Assembly: GCF_022513585.1 (NCBI RefSeq)
Contig: NZ_JAKWBF010000005.1
Span: forward strand, 1-64,000
Length of the DNA: 64,000 bases
Direction: 5' to 3'
Source of the DNA: Gordonia gummivorans
Lineage (GTDB): Bacteria > Actinomycetota > Actinomycetes > Mycobacteriales > Mycobacteriaceae
Shown: positions 8,585 to 16,968 of the stretch, one piece after another
Numbering within the stretch: position 1 is the first letter of the stretch
Layout of the letters: each line of letters begins with the position of its first letter
Notes under the pieces: generated by a model
What the model was told of the DNA's origin: nothing
Database searches by the model: none
What the model saw: only the letters and a program-made list of their open reading frames with translations
Translations under genes and position numbers: made by a program

Positions 8585-10111
8585 TCACTCCGGCAGTGAA
8601 TGGCGTCCGGTGGGGCGGGGTGCCGGTGGTGGCGTCGGTCGCGGTGCTGACGTCGGGGTCGCTCGCGGCTTCGCCGTAGGCCGCGACGGTGCCGGCGTCG
8701 GAGACTGGGCAGCCGACCCCATCGGACGGACGAGTGCGGCTGCGATCGCCGTGGTGAGCGGCACCGACAAGGCAATCGCGATACCGCCGACGAACGACCG
8801 TGCGAGTTCGACGGCGACGACGTCGGTGGTCAGCAGAGACCCGAGCGGCTGCTGTGCCACCGAGAACAACAGCAGGAGTGGGAGCGCGCTGCCCGCGTAC
8901 GCGAAGACCAGGGTGTAGACGGTGCTGGCGATGTGATCGCGCCCGACGCGCATCGCCGCGCGGAAGGTGGCCAGCCGTGTCGGCTCGCCGGCGGCCGCCA
9001 ACTCGAACGCCGCCGACGCCTGGGTGATGGTGACGTCGTTGAGCACACCGAGAGTGCCGATGATGAAGCCGGCGAGCAACAGACCACTGATCGAGATGCC
9101 GCCCTGATAGACCTGCAGGTTGGTGGTCTGGTCTCCCGAGAGGCCGGTCAGGTTCATCGTCCTGATTGCCAGCCAGCTCAGCACCCCGGCCAGGACCAGC
9201 GACGTCAGCGTGCCGAGCAGCGCCGAAGATGTGCGCAGACTCACGCCGTGCGCGAGGTAGAGCACGACGAACAGGATCGCCGCCGACGACACGACCGCCA
9301 CCGCGACCGGCGAAGACCCGGCGAGGATCGCAGGCAACGTGAACACTCCGAGCACGAGGAACGCGAACGCGAGCCCTAACACCGACCGGAACCCACGCCA
9401 CGCGGCGACCAGCACGATCGCGGCGACGAACAGCAGCGCCCAGATCAGCGTCGCACGTCCGCGTTGGAAGTCGAAGAAGGTGTAGCGGTCACCGCCGTCG
9501 GGTCCGGGGACCGTGGACAGCCGGATGTCGTCGCCGTCGTGCAGCGTCGGCTGACCGGCTTGCGGATCATCGAGCGCACCGGGAGCGACCGCCACCGAGT
9601 CGGGTCCCGAACCGGTCTGTGCACGGTTCGTCGGCACCTCCAGGACGGTGTACTTCCCCTTGTCGGAGCCGGAATCGAGCCGGACGGTGTGCAGGATGCA
9701 CGGGCCGTTCTCGACCGGGTTCACCGGAACATCGGCGGTGTCGAGGACCGTGCCGGCCACCGAATTCAGACAATCCGCACGGATGTGATCGACGACCTCG
9801 CCGTCGACTGTATGGATGGATCCGCCGTCGGCCGCCCGGAACTGCGGAGGAATCGGATGTGCTGAATCCGAGGGCCACAGCACGACCGTGCCGATCACGA
9901 CGGCCAGCCCGATGACGCCCAGCGCCCCGATCACCAGCCACTTGGCGTACGGCGACAAGACATGCGAGATGTCGGAGAGGTGACCGTGGCCGTGCGAATG
10001 TCCGATATGCGAATGCCCGGTACCGCTCGAGGCGGTACCGGGCTTCGCGGCTGTCGCGGGTGCAACTGCGCCGTCGTTGTCCGAGTTGCTACTCGATCTC
10101 GACCATTTCAC
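8585..10111 (-). CDS. YibE/F-family membrane protein with His-rich N-terminus
   Basis: A 508-aa integral membrane protein. The cytoplasmic N-terminus carries a His-rich run (HSHIGHSHGHGH, about residues 33-44), then a first membrane segment near 55-80, an extracytoplasmic domain (about 85-225), and seven or so further membrane segments. This layout is that of the YibE/F family, whose biochemical role is not established. The His run suggests metal binding, which is inference. The GTG start has AGGGTG 7 bases upstream. The C-terminus is Pro/Ala-rich. No operon partner is evident: the next minus-strand gene upstream ends about 50 bases away. Confidence 0.8.
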   Translation of the reverse strand: MKWSRSSSNSDNDGAVAPATAAKPGTASSGTGHSHIGHSHGHGHLSDISHVLSPYAKWLVIGALGVIGLAVVIGTVVLWPSDSAHPIPPQFRAADGGSIHTVDGEVVDHIRADCLNSVAGTVLDTADVPVNPVENGPCILHTVRLDSGSDKGKYTVLEVPTNRAQTGSGPDSVAVAPGALDDPQAGQPTLHDGDDIRLSTVPGPDGGDRYTFFDFQRGRATLIWALLFVAAIVLVAAWRGFRSVLGLAFAFLVLGVFTLPAILAGSSPVAVAVVSSAAILFVVLYLAHGVSLRTSSALLGTLTSLVLAGVLSWLAIRTMNLTGLSGDQTTNLQVYQGGISISGLLLAGFIIGTLGVLNDVTITQASAAFELAAAGEPTRLATFRAAMRVGRDHIASTVYTLVFAYAGSALPLLLLFSVAQQPLGSLLTTDVVAVELARSFVGGIAIALSVPLTTAIAAALVRPMGSAAQSPTPAPSRPTAKPRATPTSAPRPTPPPAPRPTGRHSLPE

Positions 10112-10160
10112 TTCGACACCCTATGCGCATGGCGGTATCGAGTTCCATAGGGCGGGATTT

Positions 10161-11084
10161 CTACAGCGGCAGCAGAATGTTCTTGACCGAGGGATCGGTG
10201 CGCAGGAAGTCCTGGACGGCAGGATCTTTGAACGCCGCGACGAGCTTCTTGATGTTCTCGGTGTCCTTCCACTTGGTGCCGATGGTGAGCTGACCGGCAA
10301 ACTCGTCCGGGGCGGGCGGCGCGAAGATCTGCTTGTTGATGTCGATGTCTGCCGCCAGGTAGTACTCGGTGTATCCGACGGCCGCGTCGAGGTCGGCGAG
10401 TGACCGCGACTGTGCCGCGAAATCGAGCAGTTTGAACTGCAGGCCGCGCGGATTGTTCGCGATGTCGTCCTGCGTGGCCTGCCACTTGTTGATGCCCGGC
10501 TTCAGTGTGATCAAACCGGCCCGCTCGAGCAGCCACAGACCCTGCGCCTCGTTGGCCGGGTCGGAGTAGAGCGACACGGTCGCGCCCTGCGGCAGATCGG
10601 CCGGACTGCGGTAACGGTCCGACCAGATGCCGAAGCCCCAACGGAACACCGGAGTGGCTGCCTCCAACCCGAAGTCGGGGTTGGCGGCCAGCACCTGACC
10701 CAGCCACAGCTTGTGCTGATAGATGGTGCCGGCGACCTCCCCGTCGCTGACGGCTCGGTTGAGCGTGGTGGAGTCCGACAGCCCCTTGAACGCCACCTTG
10801 ATGCCGTACTTCGGCGCGACGTTGGTGGCAATGTAGTTGACGAGCGCCTCTTCGGCGGCGTTGCCCTCGGCGGTGACCACAATCAGTGTGGCGCCGGCAG
10901 TTTCGTTGGCGGACGTCTCTTCTGGGCCAAAGAATCGCCACCCGATGACACCGAGAACGACCACCGCGACCACCACCAACGCGGTGATCAGCGGCCAGCG
11001 ACGACGCTTGGCGATCTCGATATCCGACCCGCCGGGCGGTGCGGGCGTAGGGGTTTCTATCCCGGAGTCGGTTGAACTGGACAT
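10161..11084 (-). CDS. MetQ/NlpA-family substrate-binding protein with membrane anchor
   Basis: A 307-aa solute-binding protein of the NlpA/MetQ family (LIVVTAEGNAAEEALVNYI, IYQHKLWLG, YTEYYLA). It should capture a substrate outside the cell for the MetN/MetI transporter encoded upstream. Known members bind methionine, but the operon's FMN monooxygenase suggests an organosulfur compound. It is not a lipoprotein: a Pro-rich cytoplasmic stretch of about 25 aa and KRRR are followed by one membrane segment (about 31-50), with no lipobox Cys. ATG 11084 is preceded by GAAAGG at good spacing. It lies 41 bases after metI, so it is last in a four-gene operon. Confidence 0.82.
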   Translation of the reverse strand: MSSSTDSGIETPTPAPPGGSDIEIAKRRRWPLITALVVVAVVVLGVIGWRFFGPEETSANETAGATLIVVTAEGNAAEEALVNYIATNVAPKYGIKVAFKGLSDSTTLNRAVSDGEVAGTIYQHKLWLGQVLAANPDFGLEAATPVFRWGFGIWSDRYRSPADLPQGATVSLYSDPANEAQGLWLLERAGLITLKPGINKWQATQDDIANNPRGLQFKLLDFAAQSRSLADLDAAVGYTEYYLAADIDINKQIFAPPAPDEFAGQLTIGTKWKDTENIKKLVAAFKDPAVQDFLRTDPSVKNILLPL

Positions 11085-11125
11085 GGGGGTGCCTTTCGAG
11101 GGAGGGGGGTTGAATCGATTGCCGC

Positions 11126-11833
11126 TCAGCGATTGACGCGGCGGGACTTCTCCGGCGTGAGGCTGCGCACCAGCGCGTCGCCGACGATCTGGATGAGTGC
11201 GACGGTGATGACCAGGACGATGATCGTGGCGACCATGACGGCGTGGTCGAATCGTTGGTAGCCGTAGGTGACGGCGACATAGCCGAGACCGCCGGCGCCA
11301 ATCGTGCCGGCGATGGTGGAGTACTCGATCATCGCGATCGTGTTGATCGTCAGGCCGCCGATGATGTTGGGCAGGGCTTCGGGAATCTGTGCGGTCCAGA
11401 TGATCTGGGTGTTGGACCCGCCGGATGCCTTGGCGACGTCGACCACCGACGACGGCACCGCCCGCAGCGAGTTCTCCACGATCCTGGTGAAGAACGCGAT
11501 CCCCGCGATCGACATCGGAACGACGGCCGCGGCGATCCCGATGTTGGTACCGGTGACGAATCGTGTGAACGGGATGATCGCGGTCATCAGCACGAGGAAC
11601 GGCAGCGACCGTCCGATGCTGATCACCCACGACAGCGGTGTGTGCAGTCCACGATTCTCGAAAAGCCCGCCGGGGGCGAGGTTGTGGATGAGAGCTCCGA
11701 GTGGAACCCCGACCACGAGCACGACGATCATCACGATGCTGACCATCAGGACGGTGTCGACGAACGCGGGGATCAGTAGATCGGGAATCTCGTTGACCGG
11801 GACCGTGATTGCGGCGAGATCGAGGCGCGTCAC
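11126..11833 (-). CDS. metI: MetI-family ABC transporter permease
   Basis: A 235-aa inner-membrane permease with about five or six membrane segments. The cytoplasmic loop carrying VDVAKASGGSNTQIIW and the later Pro-containing segment fit the coupling (EAA) region of MetI-type permeases. It starts at GTG 11833, overlapping the metN stop (GTGA), so stoichiometric coupling with the ATPase is expected. The frame continues upstream through metN as a shadow and is not coding there. The imported substrate is probably methionine or another organosulfur compound. Confidence 0.85.
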   Translation of the reverse strand: MTRLDLAAITVPVNEIPDLLIPAFVDTVLMVSIVMIVVLVVGVPLGALIHNLAPGGLFENRGLHTPLSWVISIGRSLPFLVLMTAIIPFTRFVTGTNIGIAAAVVPMSIAGIAFFTRIVENSLRAVPSSVVDVAKASGGSNTQIIWTAQIPEALPNIIGGLTINTIAMIEYSTIAGTIGAGGLGYVAVTYGYQRFDHAVMVATIIVLVITVALIQIVGDALVRSLTPEKSRRVNR

Positions 11834-12837
11834 GCAGCGACCTCCACCTGATGCCGATCGAGCACGCGCGCGGTGATGCCGAGTTCCTGGGCGGATCCGA
11901 CGAACGATGCGGCGTGACCGATGGGAACCGACACGGTCAGGTCGCCGAAGGACACACCGTCGACGGTCTGAACCGACGCACCGAGTACGGCGATCGGAAT
12001 GCCGAGGTTTCCGCCTATTCGGGTGAGCCAGTCGGCGGGCACGGTGGCAGAGTTGTAGATCACCGAGATCGCCGACTGTCCCGACGCCGTGTCGGCGCTC
12101 GGTCCACGTGGTCGAAGTGATTGTCCGAGTGGAGATTCGGGATCGAGAACGAGGTCGGCGACGCGACCGCGCTCGACGAGACTGCCACCATCGAGACGCC
12201 CCACCGTGTCGGCGACGCGGACGATGGTGTCCATCTCGTGGGTGATGAACACTACCGCGAGACCGAGGTCGTCGCGGACCTCGGTGAGCAGCCGGAGGAA
12301 GGTGTCGGTGGCAGCCGGATCCAGACCAGAGGTCGCCTCGTCGGACAGGAGGACCGATGGTTTCAGCGCGAGTGCGCGGGCGATGCCGACTCGTTGGCGC
12401 TGACCGCCGGACAACTGATGGGGATAGAGTCCGGCCTTGTCGGCGAGCCCGACGCGATCGAGCAGTTCGGCAACGCGTTGCTTGGTGGAAACCTTGGTGG
12501 CCCCGAGGTATTCGAGTGGCAGTGCGACGTTGTCGGCCGCGGTGCGTCGCGAGAGCAGGCTGGCCGACTGAAACACTGTGCCGATACGACGCCGGGCGTC
12601 GCGCAACTGCGTCGACCCCAGCGACGACAGATCTTCGCCGTTGACGATGACCTGCCCCGAGGTCGGCCGTTCGAGCAGGTTCAAACAACGGGCGAGGGTG
12701 CTCTTGCCTGCACCGGACGGTCCGACGACCGCAAAGATCTCGCCCTGTTCGACCCGGAAGTCGACCCGGTCGAGCACGGTGCTCGGATTCGTCGACCCGA
12801 CGCCGAACACCTTGGTGAGCTCGACCGCCTCGATCAT
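11830..12837 (-). CDS. metN: MetN-family ABC transporter ATP-binding protein
   Basis: A 335-aa ATPase with Walker A GPSGAGKST, signature LSGGQRQRVGIARAL, and Walker B VLLSDEATSGLD. The C-terminal part (about 250-335) looks like the NIL domain that binds methionine and inhibits transport in MetN proteins. The start ATG overlaps the stop of the FMN monooxygenase (ATGA) and its stop overlaps metI, so all are translated together. It powers the importer formed with MetI and the MetQ-like binding protein. Confidence 0.88.
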   Translation of the reverse strand: MIEAVELTKVFGVGSTNPSTVLDRVDFRVEQGEIFAVVGPSGAGKSTLARCLNLLERPTSGQVIVNGEDLSSLGSTQLRDARRRIGTVFQSASLLSRRTAADNVALPLEYLGATKVSTKQRVAELLDRVGLADKAGLYPHQLSGGQRQRVGIARALALKPSVLLSDEATSGLDPAATDTFLRLLTEVRDDLGLAVVFITHEMDTIVRVADTVGRLDGGSLVERGRVADLVLDPESPLGQSLRPRGPSADTASGQSAISVIYNSATVPADWLTRIGGNLGIPIAVLGASVQTVDGVSFGDLTVSVPIGHAASFVGSAQELGITARVLDRHQVEVAA

Positions 12838-14282
12838 CGGACGCCCCCGGTCACGAGACGGGCGGCCGTGCGTGCCGAGTCGTCGATCGTCGAACCCGTA
12901 CCACCCGGCCGGAAGGTTGAGCCGCGATGGTTGTCGGGGAGCAGATCACCGCGCCCGAACAGCTTGTGCCGCAGGGTTCCTGGAACGTACGCGCGGTCGT
13001 ACACGCCGCGTCGCTCCAGTGCGGGTACCACGTGGGTGACGATGTCCTCGAACGAGCCCGGCGTGACCGCGTAGGCGACGTTGAACCCGTCGACGTCGGT
13101 CTCGTCGACCCAATCCTGCAGTGCTTGCGCCACTTCGTCGCCCGAGCCGATCAGGACCGGACCCATCCCGCCGATGCCACCCCAGGCCGCGATGTCGCGG
13201 ACCCGCCATTCCTCGCCGCTGTCGGTGGCCTGGCTGAATGCGGCGACGGCAGACTGGATGGCGTTGCTGTGGACGTTGCCGATCGGTTCGTCGATGTCGT
13301 AGGTGGACAGATCGATTCCCATCCAGCCGGACATGAACACCAGCGAACCCTCCTCGCTCGCATACGACTGGTACTCCTGCGCCTTCACGCGCGCGGCTTC
13401 CGGGGTCGAGTCGGTGATGATCGTCAGCAGTGTGTAGATGCGGGCGTCGTACGGGTCGCGTCCCGCGCGCACGAGTTCTTCGCGCACTTTGGCCACGGTG
13501 TCGCGCAGAATCGCCTTGGTGGGGGCCGCCACGAATATGGCCTCGGCGTTCTCGGCAGCAAAGCGTCGGCCGCGTGGCGATGCGCCGGCCTGGTAGATGA
13601 CCGGGGAGCCCTGCGGTGACGGCTCGGCGAGGTGAATGCCGGGAACCGTGAAATGTGTTCCGCGATGGCCGATGTGGTGGACCTTGTCCGGGTCGGCGAA
13701 GATGCCGTTCGCTCGGTCGCGCCGGACGGCGTCGCGCTCCCAGGAGCCTTCCCACAGCTTGTACAGCACAGTGAGGTACTCGTCGGCCTGGTCGTAGCGG
13801 CTGTCGTGTTCGGGCTGGTCGTCGGCGCCCATGTTGCGTGCCGCGGCGGGCAGATATCCGGTGACGACGTTCCAGCCGATCCGGCCCCTGGTGAGGTGGT
13901 CGAGGGTCGAGAGTCGACGCGCGAACGGGTACGGGTGCTCGAAGCCGGTTCCGGTGGTGATGCCGAATCCGAGGTGCTCGGTGGCATGCGCCATCGCCGA
14001 GACCAGCAGGAGTGGATCGTTGACCGGGATCTGCGCACCCTGGCGGATGGCAGCCTCGTCGGTGCCCGCGTACGCGTCGTACGTCCCGAGCACGTCGGCG
14101 ATGAACAGGCCGTCGAATCCGCCGCCCTCGAGGAGCTGGGCCAGGTTCACCCAGTAGTCGATGGTGTTGTACTCCCAGGACCGATCGGCCGGGTGACGCC
14201 ACAGTCCGGGTGACTGGTGCGCAACGCAATTCATGTCGAAGGCGTTGAGACGGATCGGGCGTGGTGATATCGGTGCAGGCAC
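12834..14282 (-). CDS. FMN-dependent monooxygenase, NtaA/SnaA/DszA family
   Basis: A 482-aa luciferase-like flavoprotein. IRLNAFDMNCVAHQ, WRHPADRSW, GRIGWNVVTGY and QAGASPRGRRFAAENAEAIF are typical of the NtaA/SnaA/DszA branch, which uses FMNH2 to attack sulfones, nitrilotriacetate or related compounds. The substrate cannot be read from sequence; coupling to a MetNIQ-like importer favours an organosulfur compound. It is first in the operon and overlaps metN by four bases. The start is GTG 14282 with no strong ribosome binding site. The divergent DinB gene begins 123 bases away, so a promoter region lies between. No flavin reductase is present nearby. Confidence 0.84.
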   Translation of the reverse strand: MPAPISPRPIRLNAFDMNCVAHQSPGLWRHPADRSWEYNTIDYWVNLAQLLEGGGFDGLFIADVLGTYDAYAGTDEAAIRQGAQIPVNDPLLLVSAMAHATEHLGFGITTGTGFEHPYPFARRLSTLDHLTRGRIGWNVVTGYLPAAARNMGADDQPEHDSRYDQADEYLTVLYKLWEGSWERDAVRRDRANGIFADPDKVHHIGHRGTHFTVPGIHLAEPSPQGSPVIYQAGASPRGRRFAAENAEAIFVAAPTKAILRDTVAKVREELVRAGRDPYDARIYTLLTIITDSTPEAARVKAQEYQSYASEEGSLVFMSGWMGIDLSTYDIDEPIGNVHSNAIQSAVAAFSQATDSGEEWRVRDIAAWGGIGGMGPVLIGSGDEVAQALQDWVDETDVDGFNVAYAVTPGSFEDIVTHVVPALERRGVYDRAYVPGTLRHKLFGRGDLLPDNHRGSTFRPGGTGSTIDDSARTAARLVTGGVR

Positions 14283-14405
14283 TCGGACGATGATGCAGAC
14301 CGATGTCGGCGGCGGCCATCGTTGTACGCAGCGCGAGCGTAAATCGTCCGCCCGCGTGAGGCCGATCCGAGTCCGTGCTGGTGGGAATCCGGCTAGCCTC
14401 GACGT

Positions 14406-14909
14406 ATGCGCTCCGCGGACATACTCCTTGATTCACTGAGCCGAGTCGCCGAGAACGTGCACGCCGTCGTCGACGACATCGCCGTCGATGTGCTCAATCG
14501 CGCGCCCGGCGACGATGCCAACACGATCGCCTGGCTGGTCTGGCACCTCACGCGAGTCCAAGACGCACAGGTCGCCGATGTCGCCGGCACCGACGAGGTC
14601 TGGGTGGCCGACGGTTGGGCCGACAGGTTCGCGTTGCCGTTCCCCGTCGGCGAGACCGGTTACGGCCAGTCGGCGGCCGACGTCGCACGCGTGGTGGTCG
14701 ACGACCCGTCATTGCTCACCGGCTATTACGACGCCACCCACCGCGCATCCGCGGATTATCTTGCGGGCCTGTCGGATTCCGATCTCGATCGGGTTGTCGA
14801 CACCAACTGGGAGCCGCCGGTGACCCTGGGCGTCCGGTTGGTGAGCGTCATCGACGACGACGCACAGCACATCGGACAGGCCGCGTATCTGAAGGGCTTG
14901 TTCTCCTGA
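14406..14909 (+). CDS. DinB-like/DUF664-type protein (mycothiol-dependent transferase fold)
   Basis: A 167-aa helical protein. IAWLVWHLTRVQDAQVADVAG and DDDAQHIGQAAYLKGL carry the His residues typical of the DinB four-helix metal-binding fold. Actinobacterial members of this group include mycothiol-S-transferases and maleylpyruvate isomerase relatives. The substrate is unknown. It starts at ATG 14406, with no strong ribosome binding site, and is divergent from the sulfur importer operon. It is followed by an R3 repeat rather than another gene of its own. Confidence 0.75.
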   Translation: MRSADILLDSLSRVAENVHAVVDDIAVDVLNRAPGDDANTIAWLVWHLTRVQDAQVADVAGTDEVWVADGWADRFALPFPVGETGYGQSAADVARVVVDDPSLLTGYYDATHRASADYLAGLSDSDLDRVVDTNWEPPVTLGVRLVSVIDDDAQHIGQAAYLKGLFS

Positions 14910-14934
14910 CCAGTGCGCTCGGCCTGGGTGTCCC

Positions 14935-15022
14935 TCCGCTCCCTGTGCCACCCACCGCTCCCTTGGGTCCCCTCCGCTCCCTGAGGTGCGAGGAGCGCAG
15001 CGACGAGCCTCGAAGGGCCCGC
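14935..15022. repeat. Intergenic repeat R3, copy 1
   Basis: The segment has the recurring words CTCCGCTCCCTGAGG, TGCGAGGAGCGCAGCGACG and AGCCTCGAAGGG. The same words recur at 19060-19275 and 51712-51975. It lies between the DinB and CDF genes and reads as low-complexity sequence with no plausible product. Confidence 0.6.
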
Positions 15023-15085
15023 TCATGAGAGGATCGGATGTGTGACGGATGAGCAGCAGAAGCGCGAATCGCGGACGGCGATCTG

Positions 15086-15991
15086 ATGGTCACCGTCGTC
15101 ATCGCCTTCGCGATGAACATCCTCGTCGCCGTTGCCAAATCGATTGCCGCAGTGCTCACGGGCTCGGCGTCGATGGTGGCCGAGGCCGCACATTCGTGGG
15201 CGGACGCGGGTAACGAGATCTTCCTGCTCATCGCCGAGCGACGAGGCGCCCGCGGGCGCGACCGTAAGCATCCCTTCGGGCACGGTCGAGAGACCTACAT
15301 CTGGGCGATGTTCGCGGCGTTCGGTTTGTTCACCGTCGGCGCGGTGGTCTCGATCATGCACGGCATCACGTCGCTCGCCGATCCAGAGCCCGACACCGAT
15401 TACCTCGTCGGCTATATCGTGCTGGCGATTTCTGCTGTGCTGGAGGGGGTTTCGTTTGCGCAGTCGGTCCGCCAGGCGAAGGCTGGCGGCAACCGCTTCT
15501 CGATGTCGCCGTTGCGGTTTCTCAACCGGACCTCCGACACGACGTTGCGCGCGGTGTTCGCCGAAGATGCGGCCGCCCTCGTCGGCCTGGCGATCGCCGC
15601 TCTCGGCATGGCCTTGCACGAGATCACCGGATCTGCGGTCTGGGATGCGTTGGGTTCCATCCTCGTCGGATGCCTCCTGGCCTACATTGCGGTGTTCTTG
15701 ATCAGGCGAAACAGCGAGTTCCTGGTGGGGCAGGTGGCGTTGCCGTCGGTGCGCGACGACATGTTGCGGCGCCTGCGCGAGCACGCCGCCATCGATCGCA
15801 TCACCTACTTGCATGCCGAATACGTGGGTCCGATGCAGTTCTATCTGGTTGCTGCCGTCGACATCGTCGGCGACATGGCCGAGCACGAACTGGCCGTCGC
15901 GCTGCGCAGCCTCGAGGCTGAGCTCGAGCAAGACGAGGTCATCGTCGAAGCGGTCCTGACGCTGTCCACGCCCGACGAACAGTCGTTGTAG
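15086..15991 (+). CDS. Cation diffusion facilitator (CDF) metal exporter, N-terminus probably shortened by a frameshift
   Basis: A 301-aa membrane protein that should exchange a divalent metal such as zinc for protons. AHSWADAGNE and FAEDAAAL carry the HxxxD and DxxxD-like metal sites, and HPFGHGRE is typical of the family. About six membrane segments and a C-terminal cytoplasmic domain are seen. ATG 15086 has no ribosome binding site. A better start, GTG 15042 with GAGAGGA 9 bases upstream, opens a 14-codon frame (MTDEQQKRESRTAI) that stops at 15084-15086. One extra base near 15083 would join it to the CDF frame and give the usual N-terminus. As it stands, translation may restart at the TGATG overlap. 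Confidence 0.82.
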   Translation: MVTVVIAFAMNILVAVAKSIAAVLTGSASMVAEAAHSWADAGNEIFLLIAERRGARGRDRKHPFGHGRETYIWAMFAAFGLFTVGAVVSIMHGITSLADPEPDTDYLVGYIVLAISAVLEGVSFAQSVRQAKAGGNRFSMSPLRFLNRTSDTTLRAVFAEDAAALVGLAIAALGMALHEITGSAVWDALGSILVGCLLAYIAVFLIRRNSEFLVGQVALPSVRDDMLRRLREHAAIDRITYLHAEYVGPMQFYLVAAVDIVGDMAEHELAVALRSLEAELEQDEVIVEAVLTLSTPDEQSL

Positions 15992-16026
15992 GCCACCACC
16001 ACTGCCGACGAGCGTAGGTTGAAGTC

Positions 16027-16956
16027 GTGGACCTCCGCATCTTCACCGAACCCCAGCAAGGCGCGACCTACGACGATCTTCTTCGCGTGGCACGCGCGAC
16101 CGAGGAACTCGGCTTCGACGCCTTCTTCCGTTCCGACCACTACCTGGCCATGGGCTCCGACGGGCTGCCGGGACCGACCGATGCGTGGCTGACGTTGGCC
16201 GGACTGGCCCGTGAGACGTCGCGAATCCGGCTCGGCACCCTGGTCTCCTCGGCCACGTTCCGTCATCCCGGCCAGTTGGCGATCGAGGTCGCGCAGGTCG
16301 ACCAGATGAGCGAGGGCAGAGTCGAATTGGGTTTGGGTGCAGGCTGGTTCGAGCGGGAGCATGCTGCCTACGGCATTCCCTTCCCATCGATGGGGGACCG
16401 CTTCGACCGTCTCGAGGAGAGCTTCGAGATAGTCACCGGACTGTGGGAAACCCCCGAGGGACGCACCTTCGATTACGAGGGCGCGCACTACCGGCTGACG
16501 AACTCGCCTGCACTGCCCAAACCGGTGCAGCGGCCGCGGCCCCCGATCATCGTCGGCGGCAGCGGCAAACGCCGAACTCCCGCCCTGGCCGCTCGCTTCG
16601 CCGACGAGTTCAATGTGGTCTTCGCGCCGGTCGACGAGGCGAACGCGCAGATCGGCCGGGTGCGCGCCGCCTGCGCGAAGTCGGGGCGACGGCCGGAGAC
16701 TATCCGATTCTCCGCTGCGCTCGTGCTGTGCTGCGGAGCCGACGACGCGGAGTTCGGGCGCCGTGCCGATGCCATTGGACGCGCCCCCGATGAGCTCCGC
16801 GAGAACGGTGCCGCCGGCACTCCCGACGAGGTCGTCGCGACCATCGAACGGTATCGGGAGCTGGGCGTCGACCGGGTCTACCTGCAGACTCTCGATCTCG
16901 ACGACCTCGACCATCTCGAACTGGTGGCGGCCAAGGTCGCCCCGCAGTTGGGCTGA
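16027..16956 (+). CDS. LLM-class F420-dependent oxidoreductase
   Basis: A 309-aa single-domain luciferase-like TIM barrel. The N-terminus MDLRIFTEPQQGATYDDLL, the DHYLAM loop, GLGAGWFEREHAAYG and PIIVGGSGKRRT fit F420-dependent members common in Mycobacteriales. The hydride acceptor or donor is unknown. GTG 16027 is the start. It follows the CDF gene by 35 bases on the same strand, so the two might be co-transcribed, although no functional link is obvious. Confidence 0.8.
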   Translation: MDLRIFTEPQQGATYDDLLRVARATEELGFDAFFRSDHYLAMGSDGLPGPTDAWLTLAGLARETSRIRLGTLVSSATFRHPGQLAIEVAQVDQMSEGRVELGLGAGWFEREHAAYGIPFPSMGDRFDRLEESFEIVTGLWETPEGRTFDYEGAHYRLTNSPALPKPVQRPRPPIIVGGSGKRRTPALAARFADEFNVVFAPVDEANAQIGRVRAACAKSGRRPETIRFSAALVLCCGADDAEFGRRADAIGRAPDELRENGAAGTPDEVVATIERYRELGVDRVYLQTLDLDDLDHLELVAAKVAPQLG

Positions 16957-16968
16957 CGGGAGGCGCGC

